From: CAZVWV01 sp964631745
GTDB lineage: Bacteria; Bdellovibrionota_C; UBA2361; JBGSMV01
NCBI GenBank assembly: GCA_964631745.1
Contig: CAZVWV010000130.1
Location: 1 to 10,515, forward strand
Length of the DNA: 10,515 nt
Reading direction: 5' to 3'
The position numbers and the translations under genes were made by a program. The notes under the pieces were generated by a model. The model saw only the letters and a program-made list of their open reading frames with translations. It searched no databases and was not told where the DNA came from. Shown here piece by piece: positions 1-7,099 of this stretch. The number at the start of each line of letters is the position of its first letter. The first letter of the stretch is position 1.

Positions 1-67
1 GTGCTGCCTATCGGCCTTAAGATTTAGTGCAACTTCGTGGCACCGGCAGGCGAATCGCCTGCGCTCC
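1..67. repeat. Palindrome-rich interspersed element, copy 1
   Basis: This is the first of two imperfect direct copies (the other is at 188-253) that differ by three substitutions and one single-base indel. It contains an imperfect hairpin at 27-43 (arms gtgcaac and gtggcac, loop ttc, one mismatch) followed by a perfect one at 46-62 (gcaggcga, centre a, tcgcctgc). The copy may extend left beyond the window. The design resembles REP-like intergenic repeats of bacteria. Family membership and function are not established from this sequence. Confidence 0.75.
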
Positions 68-115
68 CTAATATTAGTACCCCGAGCCGTACTAGCATCT
101 CACCCATTACGTAGC

Positions 116-132
116 GCGGACGACTCGTCCGC
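116..132. repeat. Perfect 17-nt palindrome between the two repeat copies
   Basis: The sequence gcggacga, centre c, tcgtccgc is a perfect inverted repeat with 8-bp arms. It has the same architecture as the palindromes at 46-62 and 232-248: 8-bp arms, a single central base, gc ends and an inner ga/tc. It differs by compensating changes on both arms. It looks like a diverged member of the same repeat family sitting in the spacer between the two larger copies. Confidence 0.6.
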
Positions 133-187
133 CGATGGTTATAGTGGCAGTACAGTTGAGGGCGAAGCCACCACCTGCTCGCACCTG

Positions 188-253
188 GTGCTGCCTGTCG
201 GCCTAAGATTTAGTGCCACCTCGTGGCACCGGCAGGCGAATCGCCTGCGCTCC
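188..253. repeat. Palindrome-rich interspersed element, copy 2
   Basis: This is the second copy of the element at 1-67, starting 187 bp downstream in the same orientation. Both hairpins are perfect here: gtgccac/gtggcac around ctc at 213-229, and gcaggcga/tcgcctgc around a at 232-248. An alternative 9-bp stem can form between 193-201 and 229-237, with one G-U pair, and would compete with the second hairpin. The copy lies about 60 bp beyond the stop codon of the minus-strand glycosyltransferase gene, so its hairpins could end or protect that transcript. There is no U-run typical of an intrinsic terminator. Confidence 0.75.
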
Positions 254-311
254 GAAATATTCTTGCCCCACGCCGGACTGTCACCTTACTTGGGGGGGGT
301 GAGCAGATACA

Positions 312-2513
312 TTATGCCTTCAACAGTCGCTTCATTCCGGCCAATGCACGCCATAGTGAAGTGAGTAAACCTTTGGATAACTCCTTTAGCTGAGGCGACC
401 GGTCCAAGAGGATGAGCGCCTTGGTGGCGGCCCTGTATCCTGCGCGATCGAATTGCTTTAATGCCAAATCTCGTTCGGCCAGGGCTTGGCGAGTTTGATA
501 TAATTGACCCTCTAAAGAGAGTATTTGATGCGTAAAGCGCTCTGTTTGTCTGGCAAGCGGCACTAGTAGCACGTCAAATAATTGATTGCGATCTAACCTT
601 TCTAAATTTTCCTTGTATGTTTGCGTGATCCGTTTCTGATTAGCCACTTGATCGGTGACTCGCGAAAAGCCGCTGTCCAGATGTCGGTAATAAAAAAGTG
701 TCTCAGGGATAACATCCAAATGGTATCCCTTTAGCGCTAGTCGCACCAATAATTCATAATCCTCGTATGAAGAGCTCCGCTCTGTTTTAAATCCCCCAAG
801 CTGCTTGAACACCTCTCTATTAATGCAAAAGTTGGCATCGCCAAAAACATTGGCTATGGGGCCAATCCCCAGACACGGGCCTAGCGGGGTGTATCCGTAC
901 GCCGGAGTGAAGCCAGCCACGGGTGCTTCATCACCGGTAAAGGCCTGAAAATGTGATGTCAAACAGTCAGCCTTAGAGCTCTGCATGCCTTGTACGAAAT
1001 TCGCTATCATATTTTCGGTGGCCACGTTATCCGCGTCCATGAAAATAATGAATTCGCCTTGGGCGTGCGAAGCAGCGAAGTTTCGCGTGGCGCCGATGCC
1101 TTCGTTTTCTTTCGTGATGAATCGCCAACCCCTTTCGGCATAAAGAACCTTTTGGATCTCAAATACCTCTTTAGAGAATCGTTCGGTGCTGCCGTCATCC
1201 AAAACGATAACCTCAAAATCAAGATAAGTTTGGCGTGCTAATGATGTCAAAAGCTGCGGGAGATATTTCCCGTAGTTATAATAGGCAACGCAGATCGAGA
1301 CTTTAGGGGAAGGGCTTGTTTGGGGCCGCTCAGAAAGCTCGCATGGTTGAATATTCGCCCATGCTTGGGCGGCCGCTTCGCTAGAATACATTGAGCGGCA
1401 AGCCGCAATCATTTTGGCGCGATGTTCGATGGCATATTCTAACGCATCGATTCGTGTCTCAAATAAAGCTTCTTGGCAGATCTGTTCTGAGATGCCGCCA
1501 GTTTTGGAAGCAATTACAGGAATCTGATACTCGAGGCACTCGATTACCGTGAAGGGGTAGTTGTCTTGTAGCGAGCAGATGAAGACGCAGGCTCGCGACT
1601 CTTGCAAGAAGTTAAGGGCCTGGTGCGAGTCGTACGAGGTAATAATTTCGACCGATATTTGATGGCTTTTTAGTGTCTGGGAAAATTTCTCAAGATACTG
1701 ATCCGCCCAAACTCCTGCTTGTGTTAAGCCGACTTTGCCCAAAAAGGTGATCTTCGAGATCTGATGCGAAGAATTGTGGCAACAATGGTTCTGAAGCGCA
1801 CGGCAGAACAGCTCCAACCCTTTGCGAGTCTCTAAGCGTCCAAAAAATATGAGATGACTTAAGTCCACTGCTGTTGCTGATGACGGCGAGAGTGGCAGTG
1901 TCTTTTCAAAACAGTACGGTGCTACCAGGGTGTTCTGAGAAAGCTCCCAGCCCGAAGCCTTAGCCCAATTTAGCATATACTCAGAGGGGCTAATGAGCAG
2001 GTCGGCATGCTTGGCTGTGTAACGTTCACAATAATCCAGCATCACATCTTGCAAAGGATGTTCAGGCCAACTACGCATGCCTTCCCTGATCCATTGGGTT
2101 GAAGAGTGTAATGTGAGAGTTAACTTGGTTTTTTCAAATCCTAACCCGGTGTTCTTGGCCTGCATTGTAGCGATGCCATTTGCCTGCCAATCCTGAAAGT
2201 GCACTAAATCGAAATCATGCTCTAATAGAAAATCTTTTATGCGAAGCGACTGGTCGAGAAACCACTCACAGGCTCGGCGCGGGTAGGGCGGGGCCGGTGC
2301 ATCAGTTAAATCATAAAACAAAATTCCCACCTTAGAGTACATGGCCTGCACACTTTCTCTGTTGCTAATTTCATAGGGGCCAGTAAAAAAGATAGTGACT
2401 TGATTAGTGGGAATTTTAGCCAGATGCCGTGCTAGGTAATAGCAGTGGGTGCCGATGCCCCCGTTCCGGATCGGGCCGATGAGATCAGGCGTGACTATGC
2501 AAATCTTTGTCAT
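312..2513 (-). CDS. Two-domain glycosyltransferase (GT4 fused to GT2)
   Basis: A 733-residue protein from the ATG at 2513. It carries two glycosyltransferase domains that probably add sugars to a cell-surface glycan in the cytoplasm. The N-terminal half (about residues 3-390) is GT4-like. It starts KICIVTPDLIGPIRNGGIGT, the usual glycine-rich entry of GT-B enzymes. It has the GRLETRKGLELF segment near 225 and DNYPFTVIE near 317-325, a D-x7-E version of the E-x7-E nucleotide-sugar site. After a short linker, a GT2 (GT-A) domain begins at KVSICVAYYNYGKYLPQLL (about 404), with DDGS (439-442), a DAD metal-binding motif (493-495) and the catalytic-base-type ED (584-585). The last 90 residues look helical and may form a coiled coil. 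The frame stays open to a TTG at 2573, but the added 20 residues precede a natural GT4 start, so ATG is preferred. No strong ribosome binding site is visible. Donors and acceptors cannot be read from sequence. It is divergent from the exporter genes. Confidence 0.9.
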   Translation of the reverse strand: MTKICIVTPDLIGPIRNGGIGTHCYYLARHLAKIPTNQVTIFFTGPYEISNRESVQAMYSKVGILFYDLTDAPAPPYPRRACEWFLDQSLRIKDFLLEHDFDLVHFQDWQANGIATMQAKNTGLGFEKTKLTLTLHSSTQWIREGMRSWPEHPLQDVMLDYCERYTAKHADLLISPSEYMLNWAKASGWELSQNTLVAPYCFEKTLPLSPSSATAVDLSHLIFFGRLETRKGLELFCRALQNHCCHNSSHQISKITFLGKVGLTQAGVWADQYLEKFSQTLKSHQISVEIITSYDSHQALNFLQESRACVFICSLQDNYPFTVIECLEYQIPVIASKTGGISEQICQEALFETRIDALEYAIEHRAKMIAACRSMYSSEAAAQAWANIQPCELSERPQTSPSPKVSICVAYYNYGKYLPQLLTSLARQTYLDFEVIVLDDGSTERFSKEVFEIQKVLYAERGWRFITKENEGIGATRNFAASHAQGEFIIFMDADNVATENMIANFVQGMQSSKADCLTSHFQAFTGDEAPVAGFTPAYGYTPLGPCLGIGPIANVFGDANFCINREVFKQLGGFKTERSSSYEDYELLVRLALKGYHLDVIPETLFYYRHLDSGFSRVTDQVANQKRITQTYKENLERLDRNQLFDVLLVPLARQTERFTHQILSLEGQLYQTRQALAERDLALKQFDRAGYRAATKALILLDRSPQLKELSKGLLTSLWRALAGMKRLLKA

Positions 2514-2599
2514 GGCATACTTGGGAGAGTCAAACGAGAGGCCCAATACAATAATTGGGTACCACGGTATCAAATTGCGACCGTACTGATCAAGTTTTA

Positions 2600-2607
2600 G
2601 GGGGGGG
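2600..2607. repeat. G8 homopolymer tract in the divergent promoter region
   Basis: Eight consecutive G residues lie in the 161-bp gap between the glycosyltransferase start (2513, minus) and the permease start (2675, plus). A second G8 tract lies at 292-299, just beyond the stop of the same glycosyltransferase. Such tracts are prone to slipped-strand length change. An effect on expression is inference only. Confidence 0.5.
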
Positions 2608-2625
2608 AGAGCTCTAACAGACCAG

Positions 2626-2655
2626 TTGCCACTTTAGCCTCAAAGGCGCTACCAT
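2626..2655 (+). promoter_or_regulatory. Possible sigma-70-type promoter for the exporter genes
   Basis: TTGCCA (2626-2631) and TACCAT (2650-2655) are separated by 18 bp and match the -35 and -10 consensus at 5 of 6 and 4 of 6 positions. Transcription would start near 2662, leaving a short leader before the ATG at 2675. The -10 match is weak and the call rests on consensus resemblance alone. Confidence 0.28.
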
Positions 2656-2674
2656 ATCGGATCTAAATCGCCTT

Positions 2675-3472
2675 ATGACAGCCGTAGTACGCGCCATACC
2701 TGATTTCTTCATTCAAATGTACTCCTACCGGGAGTTCTTGAAGCAGTCCGTGCTGCGCGATCTTCGTAACAAATATAAACGTTCCGTGTTGGGGTATGTC
2801 TGGACTATGGCGCATCCGTTGGCGATGATGTCGGTTTTGGCGGTTGTTTTCTCGCACATCATGCGCTTCCCGATGAAAGATTACGCCGTCTTTCTGTTTG
2901 CTGGGTTACTCTCTTGGAACTTTTTTTCAAGTACCGCCATGATGTCCTTACACAGTATCAGAGCCAATGCGCGACTTTTTAGTCAGGTAAATATCCCCAA
3001 ATATATCTTTGTTCTGTCGATTGCAGCTTCGAATTTAGCTAATTTGGTCTTTGCCATCGGGCCGCTCCTGCTAATTATGCTTATAATGGGTCGGCCTATT
3101 ACCTGGACGGTGCTGCTGTTTCCGGTGGTTTTTGCTCCCCTGTTTTTTGTTACGGTCGGGATTTCACTAATTTTGGCAGTCAGTAATGTTTTCTTTGATG
3201 ACACGCAGCACTTGGCCGAGGTCGGGCTCAGTATGCTCTATTTCCTCTCACCGATTCTGTATAATCGAGAGGTCTTGCCGCCCTGGTTGATTGAGAAGCT
3301 CATCTATAACCCGCTTTTTTTGCAGATAGAATTCATTCGTGGAATTTTTTACGATGGTGTCATGCCAGATCTGAACTTGTTCTTGGCGAACTGTTTGATA
3401 TCGTTACTAGCGCTTTTAGCGGGATTGATAATCTTCCGCAAAGCCGAGGATAAATTCTTGTATTTTATTTAG
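2675..3472 (+). CDS. wzm: ABC-2 type polysaccharide/polyol-phosphate export permease (Wzm-like)
   Basis: A 265-residue inner-membrane permease that would form the channel for exporting a lipid-linked polysaccharide to the periplasm, working with the ATPase encoded 8 bp downstream. Family signs are the amphipathic N-terminal segment RDLRNKYKRSVLGYVW (about 28-43), followed by about six hydrophobic segments (near 45-65, 70-92, 108-136, 145-170, 182-198 and 238-256). The conserved NVFFDDTQHL (171-180), LSPILY (191-196) and YNPLFLQIEFIRG (211-223) blocks are typical of Wzm/KpsM/TagG proteins. The length is normal for the family (about 260). The ATG at 2675 puts the conserved cytoplasmic helix at the usual distance from the N terminus. 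There is no strong Shine-Dalgarno sequence. The exported substrate is not identifiable from the permease, but glf nearby suggests a galactofuranose-containing glycan. Confidence 0.93.
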   Translation: MTAVVRAIPDFFIQMYSYREFLKQSVLRDLRNKYKRSVLGYVWTMAHPLAMMSVLAVVFSHIMRFPMKDYAVFLFAGLLSWNFFSSTAMMSLHSIRANARLFSQVNIPKYIFVLSIAASNLANLVFAIGPLLLIMLIMGRPITWTVLLFPVVFAPLFFVTVGISLILAVSNVFFDDTQHLAEVGLSMLYFLSPILYNREVLPPWLIEKLIYNPLFLQIEFIRGIFYDGVMPDLNLFLANCLISLLALLAGLIIFRKAEDKFLYFI

Positions 3473-3480
3473 CAGGTAAG

Positions 3481-4290
3481 ATGACCGCCGCCGCTGAGAA
3501 CAACGGAACTGCAAAGAGTGGTAACTCTGCCGCAAAGAAGTTCGCTATTGAAATTGAAAATGTCACAGTAGCTTACCGAGCCTATAAGGAGCGTCCTACC
3601 TCCCTTAAGGAGACAATTGTAAATATTATTCGGCGTGGGCAACTGAAATACAGCACCACCTTTGATGCTTTGGCACAATTGTCGCTCACGGTGGAGAAGG
3701 GCACGGTGCTGGGTGTAATCGGGAGTAATGGGAGTGGTAAGAGTACCCTACTAAAAGTGTTGGCCGGGGTTTTAAAGCCAACCTCTGGAATGGTGCGTGT
3801 CAATGGATCGGTGGCCTCATTAATCGAGCTTGGTGTCGGTTTCGACCCAGAACAAAATGCCATCGAAAATATTTATTTAAACGGAGCGCTGCATAAGAAG
3901 AGCAAGTCCCAGATTAGCAAGCGCGTTAACAAAATTCTGGATTTCGCCGAGCTGCATGAATTTGCGTTTACCCCAATCAAATACTACTCCTCCGGTATGG
4001 GGGCACGGCTAGGATTTGGCGTGGCGATCGATATTAACCCAGATGTGCTTCTGGTCGACGAAATTTTGGCCGTTGGCGATGAGCGCTTTCAATCCAAATG
4101 CCTGGTTGAGTTTCAGCGCTTTCTGGATTCTGGCAAAACTATCGTGATGGTGAGCCATAATATGGAGATGTTGGCCGAAAAAGCCGACAAAATCGCGCTG
4201 CTTTCAAAGGGCAAGTTGGTGTTTCTTGGCGACCCAACCACGGCGCTAAATATGTACAGAGATCGAAGTTACGAGACAGCATTGCGTTGA
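3481..4290 (+). CDS. wzt: Polysaccharide ABC exporter ATPase, short form (Wzt-like)
   Basis: A 269-residue ATPase that would power the neighbouring permease; the two are surely one transcription unit (8-bp gap). Motifs in order: Walker A GSNGSGKST (81-89), Q-loop region with the LIELGVGFDPE block (114-123) typical of Wzt/KpsT/TagH, signature YSSGMGARL (169-177), Walker B VLLVDE (189-194), D-loop AVGD (197-200) and H-loop His226 in MVSHNM. The protein ends soon after the nucleotide-binding domain. It therefore lacks the C-terminal carbohydrate-binding domain found in long Wzt proteins such as E. coli O8/O9a. The short form is known from capsule KpsT and Klebsiella D-galactan I systems. The first 20 residues are a low-complexity extension before the domain. 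The 3' end overlaps the convergent hydrolase gene by 22 bp. Confidence 0.93.
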   Translation: MTAAAENNGTAKSGNSAAKKFAIEIENVTVAYRAYKERPTSLKETIVNIIRRGQLKYSTTFDALAQLSLTVEKGTVLGVIGSNGSGKSTLLKVLAGVLKPTSGMVRVNGSVASLIELGVGFDPEQNAIENIYLNGALHKKSKSQISKRVNKILDFAELHEFAFTPIKYYSSGMGARLGFGVAIDINPDVLLVDEILAVGDERFQSKCLVEFQRFLDSGKTIVMVSHNMEMLAEKADKIALLSKGKLVFLGDPTTALNMYRDRSYETALR

Positions 4291-5156
4291 GAAGGCGAAC
4301 TACCCAACCATTCCAGCACGTCAGGGATAACCCTTAGCGCGCCGAAATGTCCGGCTCCGGGAATATTAGTATAAATTGCGCCAGGGATTGCATCGGCCAA
4401 GTACTGACCCATGGCTGGCGAGACGTAGTTGTCTGCGTCACCGTGCCACACCTTTGTGGGGCAGGCGATCTTTGAAAGATCTAGCCGCCACGCACGGGTC
4501 ATCAGTTCGAAATCCTTGCAGGCGCCTTCGATGCTATTACGCAAGGCTTCTGTCACGTTGGCTTCGAAGACCTGGGCAATATCTGAAGAACCGAGCACCT
4601 GTTGATCAGAGCTATGCAAGATTAATCTAAGCCAGCGCCGCGCCGCCGAAGGCGAGAGCCGCCAAACCGTCCCTACTGTTTTGAAAACCGGAACTGAGAT
4701 GGCGGGGAGATGCTTGCCCAGTGCCAGGAGCATACGATTGAGGAGCACTGTCCCGCGCTGTCCATCGGGGGTATCAATTGGGCCCATGCTAGAGAGCAAT
4801 GCCAGGGCCAACACGCGCTCTCTTAATGCAAGCGCACAAGACGTTGCGTAAGCTCCGCCGCCGGAGAGGCCAATCATATAGAAGCTAGAAATTCCAAGAT
4901 GATCTGCCAAAGCCCCAACGCTGCTAGGCCAGTTGGCGATTGTGCGCTCTGGATCAGGGTCGGAAAGCCCGTAGCCGAAGCGCTCAGGGGCAATTATCTT
5001 GAATCCAAGTTTGAGCGCTGAGGCCTGCATTATCGAGCCTTCGATGCGTGACCCCGGAAAACCGTGCATATAAAAGGCCGCGCGACTAGCCTGGGAATCG
5101 CCGTAAACGGCGTAACCAAGCTTTTTGCCGTTTTGCAAAATTAATATCTGGCTCAC
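4269..5156 (-). CDS. Alpha/beta-fold hydrolase
   Basis: A 295-residue soluble alpha/beta hydrolase of unknown substrate. The fold signature is clear: HGFPGSR (31-37) at the oxyanion loop, the nucleophile elbow GLSGGG with Ser98, an acid in HGDADNYV (Asp242 by spacing, or Asp240), and the base His270 in GAGHFG. A helical cap region of about 90 residues (roughly 130-225) lies between strands, as in the epoxide hydrolase/haloperoxidase-like group. No signal peptide is seen, so the enzyme should be cytoplasmic. The start is a GTG lying 4 nt after the stop of glf, so the two are probably co-transcribed and perhaps translationally coupled; the ribosome binding site is weak. The next in-frame Met (residue 30) would cut into the core strand, so GTG is preferred. 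The gene converges on the ATPase gene and overlaps its last 22 bp. An esterase role in the glycan pathway is possible but unsupported. Confidence 0.88.
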   Translation of the reverse strand: MSQILILQNGKKLGYAVYGDSQASRAAFYMHGFPGSRIEGSIMQASALKLGFKIIAPERFGYGLSDPDPERTIANWPSSVGALADHLGISSFYMIGLSGGGAYATSCALALRERVLALALLSSMGPIDTPDGQRGTVLLNRMLLALGKHLPAISVPVFKTVGTVWRLSPSAARRWLRLILHSSDQQVLGSSDIAQVFEANVTEALRNSIEGACKDFELMTRAWRLDLSKIACPTKVWHGDADNYVSPAMGQYLADAIPGAIYTNIPGAGHFGALRVIPDVLEWLGSSPSQRNAVS

Positions 5157-5160
5157 GTGC

Positions 5161-6276
5161 TTACTGTACTTTAACTCTAATCTGCTCGAAGGTCTTAAGC
5201 GCTTCCTCCAAAACCTGATCTGTATTGTAGTATTTATAGTTGGCCAGACGCCCTACAAAGAAGACGTTATTTGCGATCTCTTCCTGCTTCGAAAGCTCCT
5301 GATACTTCTTGAAGAGCGCTTCGTTCTCGGGCGCAGGTATCGGATAATACGGATCGCCTTCGGCACGCGAATATTCGTAACTTATGACCGTATTGTCGCA
5401 AGCCTGTTTGGTGACGTGCTTAATTTCAACCGTACGGGTGTAGTCGTTGTCATTCGGAAAATTAATCTGCACGCAGGGCTGCCTGAAAGCCTCTTTGTAT
5501 TCAACGAAATCGAAATGCAAACTGCGCCATGGGAGCTTACCAAGTTTGAAATCAAAATACTCGTCCGCTGGGCCGGAATACACAGTAGCCTTTAAGGGCT
5601 TGATCGTGTTTCGGATCTCGCCAAAATTCGTGTTCAAGCGCACCGTGATATTGGGGTGCGTTACCATACGCGTGAACAGCTCCGTAAACCCGTTTTTCGG
5701 CGTAACTTGATGTGTGTGATCCACGTAGCGGCAGTCTCGGTTAAATCGAATCGGAATTCTTCCGCAAACGGAGGCATCTAGATCCTTCGGATGCCTGTCC
5801 CATTGCTTTAAGGTGTAACCTTTGTAAAAGGCCTCGTAAAGTTCTGGGCCCACGCGGCTTAAAACGAACTCTTCTGAGTTCTTGGGATTTGTAATCGGCA
5901 AGGCCTTCTCTCTCAGAAACTTCTCTGCTTCCTCTGGGGTAAAATCACGCTTAAAAAATTGCTCCAGGGTATAAAGATTAATCGGAAATGGGAAAAGCTC
6001 TCCGCGAGTTGAGCTCTTTACAATATAGTCCCCCGGAATCCAATCCGTATATTCTGAAAGAAAGCTCAGCAGCTCTTCGTTGTTAGTGCGGAAATAATGC
6101 GGACCGTACTTATGGATAAGAACGCCGGAGGAGTGCTTCTCGTCGTAGCAATTGCCAGCCACATGGTTACGTTTCTCAACCATTAATACCTTCCAGCCCA
6201 GCAGGTTAGCCGCGCGATTAGCTATCGTGCATCCCACCGGCCCAGCGCCGCAAACTAAAAGATCATAGTTATCCAT
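5161..6276 (-). CDS. glf: UDP-galactopyranose mutase
   Basis: A 371-residue flavoenzyme that interconverts UDP-galactopyranose and UDP-galactofuranose in the cytoplasm, supplying the furanose donor for surface glycans. The N terminus has the FAD-binding GAGPVG (10-15) and the EKRNHVAGNCYDE block (34-46). HKYGPHYFRTN (55-65) matches the family's HKYGAHIFHTN segment. KGYTLKQW (152-159) supplies the conserved substrate-site Trp159. IPIRF (174-178) contains Arg177, NDNDYTR (275-281) contains Arg281, DPYYP (308-312) the paired Tyr, and GRLANYKYY (342-350) the C-terminal Tyr and FAD-contacting region. The length is normal for bacterial Glf (about 365-390). The ATG at 6276 follows a good ribosome binding site, GGGGAG, five bases upstream. 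It is the first gene of a probable two-gene unit with the hydrolase. With the Wzm/Wzt exporter it points to a galactofuranose-containing polymer. Confidence 0.97.
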   Translation of the reverse strand: MDNYDLLVCGAGPVGCTIANRAANLLGWKVLMVEKRNHVAGNCYDEKHSSGVLIHKYGPHYFRTNNEELLSFLSEYTDWIPGDYIVKSSTRGELFPFPINLYTLEQFFKRDFTPEEAEKFLREKALPITNPKNSEEFVLSRVGPELYEAFYKGYTLKQWDRHPKDLDASVCGRIPIRFNRDCRYVDHTHQVTPKNGFTELFTRMVTHPNITVRLNTNFGEIRNTIKPLKATVYSGPADEYFDFKLGKLPWRSLHFDFVEYKEAFRQPCVQINFPNDNDYTRTVEIKHVTKQACDNTVISYEYSRAEGDPYYPIPAPENEALFKKYQELSKQEEIANNVFFVGRLANYKYYNTDQVLEEALKTFEQIRVKVQ

Positions 6277-6281
6277 GATTA

Positions 6282-6287
6282 CTCCCC
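6282..6287 (-). promoter_or_regulatory. Shine-Dalgarno site of glf
   Basis: GGGGAG on the minus strand, five bases before the ATG at 6276. It is the clearest ribosome binding site in the window and fixes the glf start. Most other genes here have weak sites. Confidence 0.7.
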
Positions 6288-6299
6288 GAAAGAGTCGGT

Positions 6300-6329
6300 A
6301 TCATAAAACGTTCTGTAAACCAAATTCAA
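6300..6329 (-). promoter_or_regulatory. Probable sigma-70-type promoter for glf and the hydrolase
   Basis: On the minus strand, TTGAAT (6329-6324) and TATGAT (6305-6300) are separated by 18 bp and match the -35 and -10 consensus at 4 of 6 and 5 of 6 positions. A start near 6293 would give a short leader of about 17 nt containing the Shine-Dalgarno site. The position in the 61-bp gap after the M48 gene fits a new transcription start, though read-through from that gene is also possible. Confidence 0.5.
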
Positions 6330-6337
6330 CTGAGGAA

Positions 6338-7063
6338 TTAATTAACTCCTGAGATATCTCGCTTAAGTTGTCGGAAAGAGCGGCGATCGATGGTCCCGGG
6401 CGGCACCCATCCGGAAGATTGCACGGCAAAGTATACAGACTGGATACGCACGTCCAGATCGGGATGTGTATCGCTTTTCCCCTGAGGTTTGAGGGCGCGG
6501 TAAGAATTAATCAGGGCCCCGATACTTGCGCGTGGATCGTATCCCGCCAATGCCACTAGACCTAAGGCGTAGCGGTCGGCGGCGAGTTCGAGATCTTTAC
6601 GCTCGTGATGTGAGGCCGGAACTGGAATCTCGTCCAAGACTGATGATCCCTGCATGGCTCTATTATGCCCCAAAATCTCGTGCGCCAGTTCATGCGCTAA
6701 GATGAAGCTAAGCTCAGCTTCGTTAGAGAGATACAGGATTAATCCTTTGGAGATAACTACGTGCCCACCTCCCGCTGAATATGCAAAAGGCTCTTTCGTA
6801 TTTAGCAGGTTAAAGTCAGGCCTAATATTTGAGACCTTTCCGGCTTGCAGAGCTTTAGCAAAGCGCCCCTCTAAGTACCGTAGCGTATCTAAACTGCTTG
6901 CATCGTTCAGTCGGCCGTATTTTGTAATCAAGAGGTTAGTGCGCAGCAGGCTCTGGGCCTGGTACTCGGCGGTTTCTGGTCCGGGAGCCCTAACGCAAGA
7001 AAAAACGCAAGAAAAAAGTAGCGCACTCACGCAACAAATTTTAAAAATTAACGATTTATTCAT
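6338..7063 (-). CDS. M48-family zinc metalloprotease, probable lipoprotein
   Basis: A 241-residue peptidase of the M48 (HtpX/BepA/LoiP-like) group, likely acting in the periplasm on misfolded envelope proteins. The zinc site is HELAHEILGH (124-133), with metal ligands His124 and His128 and catalytic Glu125. The third ligand is Glu159 in DLELAADRYA. The downstream SDTHPDLDVR segment (197-206) is the usual THP...R block of secreted M48 proteins. The N terminus has a basic start and a hydrophobic stretch ending in LLFSCVFSC. Cys19 or Cys23 could be lipidated, but Phe at the -2 position makes the lipobox atypical. There are no transmembrane helices apart from the leader and no TPR domain, so it is a minimal form. 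The ATG at 7063 has no Shine-Dalgarno sequence. It is transcribed divergently from comEC, with 36 bp between the start codons. Confidence 0.9.
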   Translation of the reverse strand: MNKSLIFKICCVSALLFSCVFSCVRAPGPETAEYQAQSLLRTNLLITKYGRLNDASSLDTLRYLEGRFAKALQAGKVSNIRPDFNLLNTKEPFAYSAGGGHVVISKGLILYLSNEAELSFILAHELAHEILGHNRAMQGSSVLDEIPVPASHHERKDLELAADRYALGLVALAGYDPRASIGALINSYRALKPQGKSDTHPDLDVRIQSVYFAVQSSGWVPPGTIDRRSFRQLKRDISGVN

Positions 7064-7099
7064 AAGGGGTAAAAACGGTAATCGATAAAAGTTGTCAAA

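Noticed and set aside
1..253. Repeats with spacers as a CRISPR array
   Set aside because: There are only two long copies with internal hairpins and one 120-bp spacer; unit and spacer sizes do not fit and no cas gene is present.
2514..2573. Twenty-residue N-terminal extension of the glycosyltransferase from a TTG
   Set aside because: The GT4 fold begins naturally at the ATG at 2513, and the TTG has no ribosome binding site.
5125..5595. 156-codon plus-strand open frame
   Set aside because: It lies antisense to the glf coding region and has no recognisable domain.
6333..6360. Imperfect palindrome around the M48 stop codon and the perfect gagatatctc beside it, as a terminator
   Set aside because: The stem is AT-rich and mismatched and no U-run follows, and the second palindrome is inside coding sequence.
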